Of a stretch of 48,181 bases of DNA, positions 8,919 to 17,384 are shown piece after piece (the first letter of the stretch is position 1; each line of letters begins with the position of its first letter). A model generated the notes under the pieces. That model did no database searches. It worked only from the letters and a program-made list of their open reading frames with translations, and was not told where the DNA came from. A program made the position numbers and the translations under genes. Where the stretch lies: positions 1-48,181 of the forward strand of contig NZ_BNBT01000056.1 in assembly GCF_014656095.1 (NCBI RefSeq), read 5' to 3'. The DNA comes from Streptomyces longispororuber. GTDB lineage: Bacteria; Actinomycetota; Actinomycetes; Streptomycetales; Streptomycetaceae.

Positions 8919-9857
8919 CTAAAGCACCCGCACGGGCAGCGACCGCAAGGCCTCCCGCAGGGCCCGCGCCAACTCCTCGTACTCCGCGGCCCGCGCCGCC
9001 CCCGACCGCATCGCGAAGGCGACCCGCCGACTCGGCGCGGGATCGGCGAAGTACCCGGTGAGCAACTGACTGCTGCGGCTCGTCTCCACCCGCACAGCCG
9101 TCCGCGGCAGCAGCGTCACCCCCAGCCCTCCGGCCACGAGCTGCACGAGCGTGGAGAGCCCCGCGGCGGTCGTGGTGACCGGCGCGTCGTCCCGGCCCGC
9201 CTCCCGGCAGATGTCGAGGGCCTGGTCCCGCAGGCAGTGCCCCTCGTCGAGCAGCAGCAGGTTCAGCTCGCGCAGCGCCTCGCGCGGAATGCCCTCGCGC
9301 CCGCCCAGCCAGTGGTCGAGCGGCGTGACAAGCACGAAGTCCTCGTCGAAGAGCGGCAGCTCCGTGATGCCCGGCACCCCGAGCGGCACGGCGAGCAGCA
9401 GCAGGTCGAGCCGCCCGGCGGCCAGCCCTTCAAGCAGCGAGGACGTCTGCTCCTCGTGCACCTGGAGGTCCAGGTCCGGGTACTTCTCGTGGACCAGGGT
9501 CAGCACCGCCGGCAGCAGGTACGGCGCCACGGTCGGGATCACGCCGAGCCGCAGCGCCCCGGTGAACGGCGCCTTCACCGCGTCGGCCTCCTCCAGGAGC
9601 GCCTCGACCTCGTCGAGGACCGCCTTGGCGCGCACGGCGAGCCGCTCCCCCGCCGGGGAGAGCAGCACCTTGCGCGTGGTGCGCTCCAGGAGCTGGACAC
9701 CGAGTGCCTCCTCCAGCGCGGAGACGGCACCGGACAGCGCGGGCTGACTCATCCCGATTGCTGCCGCCGCGTCCCGGAAGTGCAGATGTTCGGCGACGGC
9801 GGCGAAGGCACGGAGCTGTGCGAGGCTGGGCTGCTTGCCCCTATTTACGGCAGGCAC
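8919..9857 (-). CDS. oxyR: LysR-type hydrogen peroxide sensor OxyR
   Basis: A 312-aa LysR-family activator. The N-terminal helix-turn-helix (about residues 11-70, LAQLRAFAAVAEHLHFRDAA) is followed by the periplasmic-binding-like sensor domain (about 97-310). The redox pair is visible in GHCLRDQALDIC, Cys208 and Cys217, nine residues apart as in E. coli OxyR C199/C208, which supports OxyR over a generic LysR. It is divergent from ahpC-ahpD, the classical peroxide regulon, with 129 bases between the start codons that should hold shared operators. Peroxide would form the disulfide and switch on ahpCD and probably oxyR. The start ATGCCTGCCG agrees with the usual N-terminal length. Confidence 0.95.
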   Translation of the reverse strand: MPAVNRGKQPSLAQLRAFAAVAEHLHFRDAAAAIGMSQPALSGAVSALEEALGVQLLERTTRKVLLSPAGERLAVRAKAVLDEVEALLEEADAVKAPFTGALRLGVIPTVAPYLLPAVLTLVHEKYPDLDLQVHEEQTSSLLEGLAAGRLDLLLLAVPLGVPGITELPLFDEDFVLVTPLDHWLGGREGIPREALRELNLLLLDEGHCLRDQALDICREAGRDDAPVTTTAAGLSTLVQLVAGGLGVTLLPRTAVRVETSRSSQLLTGYFADPAPSRRVAFAMRSGAARAAEYEELARALREALRSLPVRVL

Positions 9858-9859
9858 TG

Positions 9860-9896
9860 ATAACTACCTCCAATCAACACGACCGAGTGTAGCTAT
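9860..9896. promoter_or_regulatory. candidate OxyR binding site between oxyR and ahpC
   Basis: The arms ATAACTAC (9860-9867) and GTAGCTAT (9889-9896) form an inverted repeat with one mismatch in an AT-rich patch that stands out from its surroundings. They resemble half-sites of the ATAG...CTAT OxyR consensus. The position directly before the oxyR start and upstream of ahpC is where OxyR acts in streptomycetes. Exact contacts are inferred. Confidence 0.5.
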
Positions 9897-9946
9897 TTCC
9901 CTAATCAATGCACTCTGTGCCACGATCGTCAGCAGTCCAACCCCGT

Positions 9947-9966
9947 GGAACCCCTTACCGGGTTCC
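9947..9966 (+). promoter_or_regulatory. hairpin in the ahpC leader
   Basis: GGAACCC (9947-9953) and GGGTTCC (9960-9966) form a 7-bp stem with a six-base loop, ending ten bases before the ahpC Shine-Dalgarno sequence aaggagag (9977). It may stabilise the leader; function is unproven. Confidence 0.4.
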
Positions 9967-9986
9967 GATCGCTGCAAGGAGAGCGC

Positions 9987-10541
9987 GTGCTCACTGTCGG
10001 TGACAAGTTCCCCGAGTTCGACCTGACCGCCTGCGTCTCGCTGGAGAAGGGCAAGGAGTTCGAGCAGATCAACCACAAGACCTACGAGGGCAAGTGGAAG
10101 ATCGTCTTCGCGTGGCCCAAGGACTTCACCTTCGTGTGCCCGACCGAGATCGCCGCGTTCGGCAAGCTGAACGACGAGTTCGCTGACCGCGACGCCCAGA
10201 TCCTCGGCTTCTCCGGCGACTCCGAGTTCGTGCACCACGCCTGGCGCAAGGACCACCCGGACCTGACCGACCTGCCCTTCCCGATGCTGGCCGACTCCAA
10301 GCACGAGCTCATGCGCGCGCTCGGCATCGAGGGCGAGGACGGCTTCGCGCAGCGCGCCGTCTTCATCGTGGACCAGAACAACGAGATCCAGTTCACGATG
10401 GTGACCGCCGGCTCCGTCGGCCGTAACCCGAAGGAGGTCCTCCGGGTCCTCGACGCCCTCCAGACGGACGAGCTGTGCCCGTGCAACTGGAGCAAGGGCG
10501 AGGAGACCCTGGACCCGGTCGCGCTGCTGGCCGGTGAGTGA
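9987..10541 (+). CDS. ahpC: alkyl hydroperoxide reductase subunit C (2-Cys peroxiredoxin)
   Basis: Reduces hydrogen and organic peroxides in the cytoplasm, with AhpD as probable reductant partner. The peroxidatic Cys51 is in FTFVCPTEIAAF and the resolving region near the C-terminus reads ELCPCNW (Cys164 and Cys166), as in actinobacterial AhpC. The GTG at 9987 is preferred over an in-frame upstream ATG because aaggagag lies seven bases before it and the resulting MLTVGDKFPEF N-terminus and 184-aa length match the family. The ahpD gene follows with only two bases between the ahpC stop and the ahpD ATG, so the pair is one operon under divergent OxyR. Confidence 0.96.
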   Translation: MLTVGDKFPEFDLTACVSLEKGKEFEQINHKTYEGKWKIVFAWPKDFTFVCPTEIAAFGKLNDEFADRDAQILGFSGDSEFVHHAWRKDHPDLTDLPFPMLADSKHELMRALGIEGEDGFAQRAVFIVDQNNEIQFTMVTAGSVGRNPKEVLRVLDALQTDELCPCNWSKGEETLDPVALLAGE

Positions 10542-10543
10542 GC

Positions 10544-11074
10544 ATGGCCCTCGATGAACTGAAGGCCGCCGTCCCGGACTACGCCAAGGACCTGAAGCTG
10601 AACCTCGGCTCGGTCATCGGCAACTCCGAGCTGCCCAAGCAGCAGCTCTGGGGCACGGTGCTCGCCTGCGCGATCGCCTCGCGCTCCGCGCAGGTGCTGC
10701 GTGAGCTGGAGCCCGAGGCGAAGGCGAACCTGTCGCCGGAGGCGTACACCGCGGCCAAGTCCGCGGCCGCCATCATGGCGATGAACAACGTCTTCTACCG
10801 CACGCGTCACCTGCTCTCCGACCCGGAGTACGGGACGATGCGCGCGGGCCTGCGGATGAACGTCATCGGCAACCCGGGCGTCGAGAAGGTCGACTTCGAG
10901 CTGTGGTCGCTCGCGGTCTCCGCGATCAACGGCTGCGGGATGTGCCTCGACTCGCACGAGCAGGTGCTCCGCAAGGCCGGTGTCGACCGGGACACCATCC
11001 AGGAGGCCTTCAAGATCGCTTCGGTGATCCAGGCCGTCGGCGTCACCCTGGAGACGGAGTCCCACCTGGCCTGA
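10544..11074 (+). CDS. ahpD: alkyl hydroperoxidase AhpD
   Basis: A 176-aa all-helical thiol reductase of the CMD/AhpD family that hands electrons to oxidised AhpC and has weak peroxidase activity. The catalytic CXXC is CGMC (Cys131/Cys134), with His138 in SHEQ and Glu119 upstream in the DFELWS helix, the known proton-relay set. ATG 10544 (MALDELKAAV) matches the family start; an in-frame GTG at 10538, which overlaps the ahpC stop, would add only two residues. A terminator follows at 11095. Confidence 0.95.
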   Translation: MALDELKAAVPDYAKDLKLNLGSVIGNSELPKQQLWGTVLACAIASRSAQVLRELEPEAKANLSPEAYTAAKSAAAIMAMNNVFYRTRHLLSDPEYGTMRAGLRMNVIGNPGVEKVDFELWSLAVSAINGCGMCLDSHEQVLRKAGVDRDTIQEAFKIASVIQAVGVTLETESHLA

Positions 11075-11094
11075 CGGCCACGTGCCTCCCCCTC

Positions 11095-11138
11095 CCCCAG
11101 GGCCCCGCTCCCCGCGAGCGGGGCCCTGGGGCTTTCTT
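11095..11138 (+). terminator. terminator of ahpCD
   Basis: Bases 11095-11110 pair perfectly with 11116-11131 (16-bp stem, loop cccgc), followed by ctttctt. This is a good intrinsic terminator 20 bases after the ahpD stop. Confidence 0.85.
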
Positions 11139-11220
11139 GTACGCACCCGAGCCCGCAGCCCCGCGTACGCCCCCAGGCCACGGCCTGGCACCCCCACGCC
11201 CTCCCACTCACCCACCCGCA

Positions 11221-11535
11221 GCCTGGCGGCCCATAGGTGAGCGGCCACCCCACCCGCCGCTCCGCGACGAACGCTTCCCACCCGCCCACCCGTACCACCC
11301 CGGCGACTACGCCTAGCCCCGACCTGGCGGCTTACAGGCGAGTGCCCACCCTGCTCGCCGCTCCGCGGCGAATCCCTCCCACCCGCCCACCCGTACCACC
11401 CCAGCGACCACGCCCGACCCCGACCTGGCGGCTTACAGGCGAGTGCCCACCCTGCTCGCCGCTCCGCGGCGAATCCCTCCCACCCGCCCACCCATACTGC
11501 CTCGGCGACCACGTCCCACCCCGACCTGGCGGCTT
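11221..11535. repeat. 101-bp tandem repeat array
   Basis: Three near-complete units and a partial fourth share the marker cctggcggc at 11222, 11323, 11424 and 11525 (exact 101-bp period). Each contains the hairpin cgccgctccgcggcg and a pyrimidine-rich tail cccacccgcccacccgta. The second and third units are almost identical over their first 75 bases; the first is more diverged. I see no coding gene here. Confidence 0.8.
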
Positions 11536-11589
11536 GCAGGTGAGTCGTTGGCTGCTCCGCTTGACCATCCCTGTGCAGCGGGCGGACGA

Positions 11590-12476
11590 GACCTTCCAGC
11601 CCGTCCGGCGATTGAGGACGAGCCGCGCAGCGGCAATGAAGGGGCGGGTGGGCGGGGGCCCATGCTCCGGCAGCCACCCAAATATTGGACGCGGGCAGAC
11701 GGAAGCATTCAGCCCGCCCGACGGTTGCGGGCGAGCCGCGCCGCGGTGACCAAGGCGCGGGTGGGCGGGGAAGCGGGGCTTCGGCAGCGGTCCGGGGGGC
11801 CGGTCGCGGGCAGGCCGGAGCGTTGAGCCTGCCCGCCGGTTGTGGACGAGCCGCGCAGCGGCGACGAAGGGGTGGAGGACGGAAACCCCCGCTGCGGCAG
11901 CCGCCCAGAACCAGTCGCCGACCGGGGGGCACACCGAGCCCGTCCGGCGAATGAGGACAAGCCGCGCAGCGGCGGGTGAGCCGGGGTCCATACATCGGCA
12001 GCCACCCAGGAGCGGACGCCGGCAGGCCGGAGCATTCAGCCCGTCCGGCGATTGAGGACAAGCCGCGCAGCGGCGATGAAGGGGCGGGTGGGCGGGGAAG
12101 CGGGATTCGGCGGCTGCCCAAGGTCGGTCGCGGGCAGACGTAAGCATTCAGCCCGTCCGGCGGTTGAGGACGAGCTGCGCAGCAGCCATGGAGGGGCGGG
12201 TGGGCTGGGAAGCGGGCTCGGCGGCTGGCCTAGGCCGGTCGCGGGCAGGCGGGAGTTTGAGCCCGTCCGGTGGTTGAGGGCGAGCTGCGCAGGGGCCATG
12301 GAGGGGTGGGAGGCGGCTTCGGTGGCCGCCCGCGGCCCGTCGCGGGCGGGAGGCGGCTTCGGTGGCCGCCCGGGGCCCTTCGCGAGCGGGCGGGTGGGTG
12401 GGGGCTGCCTGGTGGTCGAGGGCTAGTCGCGGAGCGGGGATGGGGGGCGGGTGGGCGGGAGGTGGGAGTTGGGGGG
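11590..12476. repeat. array of about 110-bp degenerate repeats
   Basis: Copies of the core cagcccgtccggcgattgag start near 11597, 11710, 11825, 11936, 12037, 12149 and 12259, with a decayed one near 12411; spacing is 101-115 bases. Each is followed by a gccgcgcagcggc hairpin and often by gaaggggcgggtgggcgggg. Part of the spacer between copies (gcggcag, ggtcgcgggcag) is conserved too. The same core recurs at 18422-18575. No convincing gene lies in this stretch. Confidence 0.8.
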
Positions 12477-14330
12477 TCAGGCGTCTTGGGGTGGGGGGTC
12501 CGCCACTGCTTCGGCTTGGCGCAGAGCCATCTCCCGGGCGTAGGCCCGCAGGTAGCCCACCACCGTGTTGGTCACCGCGACCAGCGGCACGGCCACCACG
12601 GCCCCGCCGATGCCCGCGACCATGCCGCCCGCGGCCACGGAGAGCACCACCGCCAGCGGATGCACCTGCACCGCCCGGCCCAGGATGAAGGGCTGCAGGA
12701 TGTGCCCCTCGATCTGCTGCACCGCCAGCACCACCACGAGCGCCATCACCGCCGTGAACACGCCCTGCGTCACCAGCGCGACCACGACCGCGAGCGCCCC
12801 GGACACCACCGCGCCCACCAGCGGGATGAACGCGAACAGGAAGATGAAGACGGCCAGCGGCACGGCCATGGGCACGCCGAGGAAGTAGATCCCGAGCCCG
12901 ATGAAGACCGCGTCGATGAGGGCCACTATCACCGTGCCCCGCACGTACGCGGTGAGCGTCTTCCACGCCCGCGGCCCCGCTCCCGCGACGCCCGGCCGCG
13001 CCGCGGCGGGCACCAGCTTGAGGCACCACTTCCAGATGCGCGGCCCGTCGTACAGCAGGAAGAGCGTGGAGAACATCGCCAGCAGGATGCCCGTCAGCGT
13101 CTCCATGATGACGGTGACGCCTTCGAGGCTCGCGGAGGTGATCTCCTCGGAGTTCGCGCCCACCGCCTCGCGCAGGCTCTTCGCGATGTCGTTGATCTGG
13201 TCCTCGGTGACGTGGAAGGGGCTGTTGAGCAGCCACTTGCGCAGGTCCTCGATGCCGTCCTGGACCTGGCTGGAGAGCGTGTCGACGTTCTCCATGACCT
13301 GCCAGACCACGAACCAGCCCACCAAGCCCATGATCACGAAGCCGAGTACGGCGGTGACCATCGTGGCGAGCCCGCGCGGCAGGCCGAGCCGGGAGAGCCG
13401 GGCCACGGTCGGCTGGAGCAGCGCGGTGATGAGCAGCGCGGCCACGAACGCGAACACGACGAGCTGCACCGCGCTGATGACCCTCATCAGGACCCAGACG
13501 GTGCCCGCGAGCACGAGCAGCCGCCACCCGGCCTCGGCCGCGACCCGCATGCCCCACGGCACGGCGGCCACCGGGTCGGGGCGTGCCGCTATGGCGGGGG
13601 CGTAGGTGGGCGGCGCGGGCACCTGGCCCGCGGCGGCACCCGCCTCCCCGTCGCCGTCCGCGTCCGTACCGGAGTCGTCGCCCGCGCGCGCGTCCGCGGC
13701 GTGCCGCACCAGGTCGGCGTACCGCTTCCGCAGTGACAGCTTGGGCCCGGCCGGCCGCCCCCGGGCGGGACCGGAGTCCGCCGCGGCACCGACCGCCGCG
13801 GACGTCGTCCCCGTACCGGACGTCGTCCCCGTACCGGGCACGCCACTGTCGACGGTCGCGTCGGCAGCTCCGTCGGCGGATGCGTCAGCAGCTCCGTCGG
13901 CGGACGCACCGGCGGGTCCGTCCGTGGGTGCGCCCGCGTTCACGCCGGGGTTCACGCCCGCGCGCCCGTCCGCGTCGGCGCCTGCGGAGGCGGAGGCAGA
14001 GGAGCCGGAGGAGACGGCTGAGGTGTCAGGGGCGGCGGAGGCGTCGGCGGAGGCGTCCTCGGGAGCGCCGGGGGCGGAGCCCGGCGCGGTGGTCGCGGTC
14101 GGCGGAGGCGCGTCCGACGGTACGTTTCTCCCGGTGCTGCCGACGCTGCCGGTGCCACCGAGGGTGCCCGTGCTGTCGGGGCCGTCAGGCCTCGTCGGGG
14201 CGGCGGGCGCCGCCGGTTCCGGTTCGGGGGTGTCCGGGCCGTCGTCCTGGGCGCGGCCCGCGCCCAGGCGCTCCCCCAGCCTGGTCAGGCCGGTGCCGAC
14301 ACGGCGGCGCCACCCTGGAACTCGCGACAT
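12477..14330 (-). CDS. AI-2E family transporter (PF01594) with long disordered N-terminus
   Basis: A 617-aa inner-membrane protein of the AI-2E/UPF0118 family, which includes TqsA-like exporters and some Na+/H+ antiporters; substrate unknown. The C-terminal half (about residues 240-600) has the family's eight-helix layout, with conserved segments around AALLITALLQPTVARLSRLG, FLFAFIPLVGAVVSGALAVV and IEGHILQPFILGRAVQVHPL. The first 220 residues are low-complexity Ala/Gly/Asp/Pro/Ser with short repeats such as ASADGAAD, unusual in length for the family. The ATG at 14330 (MSRVPGWRRR) is preferred because gaagagga precedes it; an in-frame upstream start would add 24 residues. Confidence 0.88.
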   Translation of the reverse strand: MSRVPGWRRRVGTGLTRLGERLGAGRAQDDGPDTPEPEPAAPAAPTRPDGPDSTGTLGGTGSVGSTGRNVPSDAPPPTATTAPGSAPGAPEDASADASAAPDTSAVSSGSSASASAGADADGRAGVNPGVNAGAPTDGPAGASADGAADASADGAADATVDSGVPGTGTTSGTGTTSAAVGAAADSGPARGRPAGPKLSLRKRYADLVRHAADARAGDDSGTDADGDGEAGAAAGQVPAPPTYAPAIAARPDPVAAVPWGMRVAAEAGWRLLVLAGTVWVLMRVISAVQLVVFAFVAALLITALLQPTVARLSRLGLPRGLATMVTAVLGFVIMGLVGWFVVWQVMENVDTLSSQVQDGIEDLRKWLLNSPFHVTEDQINDIAKSLREAVGANSEEITSASLEGVTVIMETLTGILLAMFSTLFLLYDGPRIWKWCLKLVPAAARPGVAGAGPRAWKTLTAYVRGTVIVALIDAVFIGLGIYFLGVPMAVPLAVFIFLFAFIPLVGAVVSGALAVVVALVTQGVFTAVMALVVVLAVQQIEGHILQPFILGRAVQVHPLAVVLSVAAGGMVAGIGGAVVAVPLVAVTNTVVGYLRAYAREMALRQAEAVADPPPQDA

Positions 14331-14457
14331 GATCCCGTCCTCTTCCCCCGTGTTGCCCCGCCGTGGCCCCGGCCGACCGGGGCGTCCGCACCGACCGTAC
14401 ACGGGCGAAGCCCCCCACCGTAGGACGGTAGGGAGCCGCAGGCGGTTGAGCGCGCGC

Positions 14458-15225
14458 TCAGTACCAGTGGTTGGCCTGCCAGAAGTCCCATGCTCCGCAC
14501 GGGCTGCCGTAACGCTCGTTCATGTAGTTGAGGCCCCACTTGATCTGCGTGGCCGGGTTGGTGCGCCAGTCGGCGCCGGCCGAGGCCATCTTGGAGCCGG
14601 GCAGCGCCTGGACAAGGCCGTATGCGCCGGAGGAGGCGTTGGTGGCGCGGTAGTTCCAGGTGGACTCGTGGTTCACGATGTTGCTGAAGCACTGGAACTG
14701 GCCCGCGGGGACCATCTGCCGTGCCATCGCCTGGACCTGGGCGACCGTGTAGGAGCTCTGCGGGGCGAAGTCGGAGGCGTCGCGGCTGGAAGAACGGCTC
14801 GCCTTGTTCTCGAGGCGCTCCTTCTTCTCCTTCTCCTTCTTCTCCGCGGCCTCCTTGGCGGCGGCCTTCCTGTCCGCCTCCGCCTGCTTCGCCGCCTTCT
14901 GCTTGGCGACGGCGTTCTTGGCGGCCTGGACGCGGGCGGCCTCGGCGGCGGACGTCTTCGCGGCGGAGTCGGCGGCCGTCGCCTGGGCGTCGGCCTGCTG
15001 CGCCACGGAGGTGGTCTGCACCTGGGCCTGTTCGCCCGCCGGGATGTCCGCGAGGAGGGTCGCGTCGCTCGCCGTCGCCTCGAGGTCGTTCGAGTTCGAG
15101 GACTCGGTGTTGCCCGAAGCGACGCCCACGACGGCGCCGACAGTGGTGACCGCGGTGGCCGAGGCCACTGCGAGTCCCCGGACCGAAATCCGGCTCACAC
15201 GGTTTCCTTCCAGCATCGCCCGCAT
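14458..15225 (-). CDS. secreted lytic transglycosylase (SLT-fold) with coiled-coil linker
   Basis: A 255-aa exported cell-wall hydrolase. The N-terminus carries a signal peptide (SVRGLAVASATAVTTVGAVVGVASG). Residues about 75-150 form an Ala/Lys/Glu-rich coiled coil (KEAAEKKEKEKKERLEN) and the last 95 residues are an SLT-like domain with catalytic Glu in FSNIVNHESTWNYRATN, then SSGAYGLVQALPGSKM and the terminal WDFWQANHWY. It would cleave glycan strands of peptidoglycan outside the membrane. MRAM and the nearby MLEGNRVSRI/GTG are alternative starts. The gene is monocistronic with a long untranslated region upstream. Confidence 0.88.
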   Translation of the reverse strand: MRAMLEGNRVSRISVRGLAVASATAVTTVGAVVGVASGNTESSNSNDLEATASDATLLADIPAGEQAQVQTTSVAQQADAQATAADSAAKTSAAEAARVQAAKNAVAKQKAAKQAEADRKAAAKEAAEKKEKEKKERLENKASRSSSRDASDFAPQSSYTVAQVQAMARQMVPAGQFQCFSNIVNHESTWNYRATNASSGAYGLVQALPGSKMASAGADWRTNPATQIKWGLNYMNERYGSPCGAWDFWQANHWY

Positions 15226-15764
15226 AGGTGACCTCGCGGACGCAATCGTGCCCCTGACGCTGGCCTCCGCTTGCTACTCGGTCACGGGAGGCGCGGGCCC
15301 GGTGGACAACTCCCGTGACGGGAGCGCCGCGTGGTGCTTCGGGCGGCATACGGCGACCACTATGAAGTTCTGTTGTTCCGTACCGCTGGGGGTACAGGAG
15401 TGCCGTATGCGGGGCCTGACAGGACCCAGACTCTGCCGTAGCGAGACGCCGCGAGGCAATTCCGCGTTGCGTGGGAAAGCTCACATCCCGTTTGTCCCAG
15501 GAGTTTTACGGAAACCCAGACGCGCGGGGCAGCAGCCCCACTAGGCTCGCTCGCTTCACCGGCCGCGGGCAACCGCCCCCGCCCCGGGGGTGTTTCGGCA
15601 AAACCCGCCCCATCCACGGAAAATCCCCCGCCCCGGGCGGGATCGGGGGATTCCGGGCGGCTCAGCCGGTCCGTGTGTCCGTGTACCCGTGTGTCCGTGT
15701 ACCCGTGTGTCCGTGTGTCCGTGTACCCGTGTACCCGTGTACCCGTGTACCCGTGCGGACCGGG
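15226..15764. other. spacer between SLT transglycosylase and phoH
   Basis: 539 bases without a believable gene. Upstream of the transglycosylase there is a ctcccgtgacgggag hairpin (15310-15324). On the minus strand a ggaac motif followed 17 bases later by gtc resembles a sigma-E-type promoter, which would suit a cell-envelope gene; this is weak. I looked for the c-di-AMP (ydaO) riboswitch that often precedes such hydrolases and did not see its conserved cores. The 8-bp repeat at 15671-15755 is listed separately. Confidence 0.55.
15671..15755. repeat. 8-bp microsatellite ccgtgtRY
   Basis: Ten perfect 8-bp units of ccgtgtgt or ccgtgtac run from 15671 to 15750, with a partial eleventh, ending ten bases from the phoH stop. 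The gt/ac alternation is irregular and the last four complete units are all ccgtgtac. Such arrays change length by slippage, so copy number may differ between strains. Confidence 0.9.
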
Positions 15765-17087
15765 TCAGATCTGGCTGTCCTCCAGCATCTCCGTCACCAG
15801 GGCCGCGATCTGCGACCGCTCCGAGCGGGTGAGCGTGACGTGGGCGAAGAGCGGGTGCCCCTTCAGCTTCTCGATGACGGCGACCACGCCGTCGTACCGG
15901 CCGACTCTGAGGTTGTCGCGCTGGGCGACGTCGTGGGTCAGGACCACGCGGGAGTTCGCGCCGACCCGGGACAGCACGGTCAGCAGGACGTTGCGCTCCA
16001 GGGACTGGGCCTCGTCCACGATGACGAACGCGTCGTGCAGGGAGCGGCCGCGGATGTGCGTGAGCGGCAGCACCTCCAGCATGCCGCGCGCCGACACCTC
16101 CTCGATGACCTCCTTGCTCGCGACCGAGCCGAGCGTGTCGAAGACGGCCTGCGCCCAGGGCCCCATCTTCTCGGCCTCGGTGCCGGGCAGATAGCCGAGC
16201 TCCTGACCGCCCACCGCGTACAGCGGCCGGAAGACCATCACCTTCTGGTGCTGGCGCCGCTCCAGGACGGCCTCCAGGCCCGCGCACAGGGCGAGCGCCG
16301 ACTTGCCGGTGCCGGCCCGGCCGCCCATGGAGACGATGCCGACGTCCGGGTCGAGGAGCAGGTCGAGGGCGACCCGCTGCTCGGCGCTGCGGCCCTTGAG
16401 CCCGAAGGCCTCGCGGTCGCCGCGGACCAGCCGGACGCTGCCCTCGGCCGTGACCCGGCCGAGGGCCTTGCCGCGCTCGGACTGGATGGTCAGCCCGGTG
16501 TGCACGGGCAGCCCCGCCACGTCGGGGACGTACAGCGTCTCCGTCTCGTAGAGGAGGTCCACCTGCTCGGCCGACAGGGTCAGTTCGGCCATGCCCGTCC
16601 AGCCGGAGGAGTCCGTGATGGCGAGCTCCGCGCGGTACTCCTCGGCGAGGAGGCCCACGGAGGACGCCTTGATCCGCAGCGGCAGGTCCTTCGAGACGAC
16701 GGTGACGTCGTAGCCCTCGGCCTGGAGGTTGCGGGCCACGGCGAGGATCCGCGAGTCGTTGTCGCCCAGGCGGTACCCCGCGGGGAGCACGCCGGGGTCG
16801 GAGTGGTTGAGCTCGACGCGCAGCGTTCCGCCGAGGCCGCCGATCGGGATGGGCGCGTCCAGGCGCCCGTGCCGGATCCGGCAGTCGTCGAGCAGGCGCA
16901 GGGCCTGCCGGGCGAAGTAGCCGAGTTCGGGGTGGTGGCGCTTGGCCTCCAGCTCCGTCACGACGACGATCGGCAGCACCACTTCGTGCTCGTCGAAGCG
17001 CGCGAGCGCGTTCGGGTCGGCGAGCAGGACGCTGGTGTCGAGTACATAGGTGCGCCGGCCTTGCTGGCGCTTCGTGCTGGTCACCAC
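15765..17087 (-). CDS. PhoH-family ATPase with N-terminal PIN domain (PhoH2 type)
   Basis: A 440-aa fusion of a PIN ribonuclease domain (about residues 12-140, YVLDTSVLLADP at its start and acidic positions in VVTELEAKRH and LGDNDSRIL) with a PhoH ATPase (about 240-435). Walker A is GRAGTGKSA and Walker B is FVIVDEAQ. Related PhoH2 proteins of mycobacteria are sequence-specific RNA helicase/RNases. The start is placed at one of two adjacent GTG codons (17087 or 17084), giving MVTSTKRQQG as in relatives. The frame is open to an ATG at 17321, but the extra 78 residues look non-coding in composition. Same strand as the upstream isoprenyl transferase, about 300 bases away. Confidence 0.92.
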   Translation of the reverse strand: MVTSTKRQQGRRTYVLDTSVLLADPNALARFDEHEVVLPIVVVTELEAKRHHPELGYFARQALRLLDDCRIRHGRLDAPIPIGGLGGTLRVELNHSDPGVLPAGYRLGDNDSRILAVARNLQAEGYDVTVVSKDLPLRIKASSVGLLAEEYRAELAITDSSGWTGMAELTLSAEQVDLLYETETLYVPDVAGLPVHTGLTIQSERGKALGRVTAEGSVRLVRGDREAFGLKGRSAEQRVALDLLLDPDVGIVSMGGRAGTGKSALALCAGLEAVLERRQHQKVMVFRPLYAVGGQELGYLPGTEAEKMGPWAQAVFDTLGSVASKEVIEEVSARGMLEVLPLTHIRGRSLHDAFVIVDEAQSLERNVLLTVLSRVGANSRVVLTHDVAQRDNLRVGRYDGVVAVIEKLKGHPLFAHVTLTRSERSQIAALVTEMLEDSQI

Positions 17088-17341
17088 GGAAGGACGTACC
17101 CCCTCGGATGAGGTCGTCGGGGAGCGACGGAGGGAACTGGGCCGGTCTGCGGCCCCCGCGCGGGCCGGAGACCGGCCCTCCGTGTCGTCCGCGCTCACCG
17201 CGCGGTCGTCCTGGCGCAAAGGGCCTCCCGGGCGGACGGCCCCGTGCCGTCCGCTGAGATACGGCGCCCGTGACTCGGGCGCCGACCTGGAGGGTTCATT
17301 CCCTCGAAGAAGCACAGCCATGCCAGGGCATATGACGGCGC

Positions 17342-17367
17342 GTTCGTTAACTCCCGGTTACCTGAAC
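17342..17367. promoter_or_regulatory. possible operator upstream of phoH
   Basis: gttcgttaac (17342-17351) and gttacctgaac (17357-17367) form an imperfect inverted repeat in an AT-richer patch between the transferase stop and phoH. The half-sites also faintly resemble PhoP direct repeats. The binding factor is unknown. Confidence 0.3.
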
Positions 17368-17384
17368 CTCGTTCCGGCCGTACG

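Noticed and set aside
11221..12476. Open frames of 90-270 codons on both strands over the repeat island
   Set aside because: They arise from repeated GC-rich units, have no ribosome binding sites and encode repetitive Pro/Arg/Gly strings.
15226..15500. c-di-AMP (ydaO) riboswitch upstream of the lytic transglycosylase
   Set aside because: The family's conserved core segments were not visible on the minus strand; only simple hairpins are present.
17088..17321. Longer phoH start at ATG 17321
   Set aside because: The extra 78 residues have no domain, look like translated leader and are absent from what I know of PhoH2 proteins in this group.
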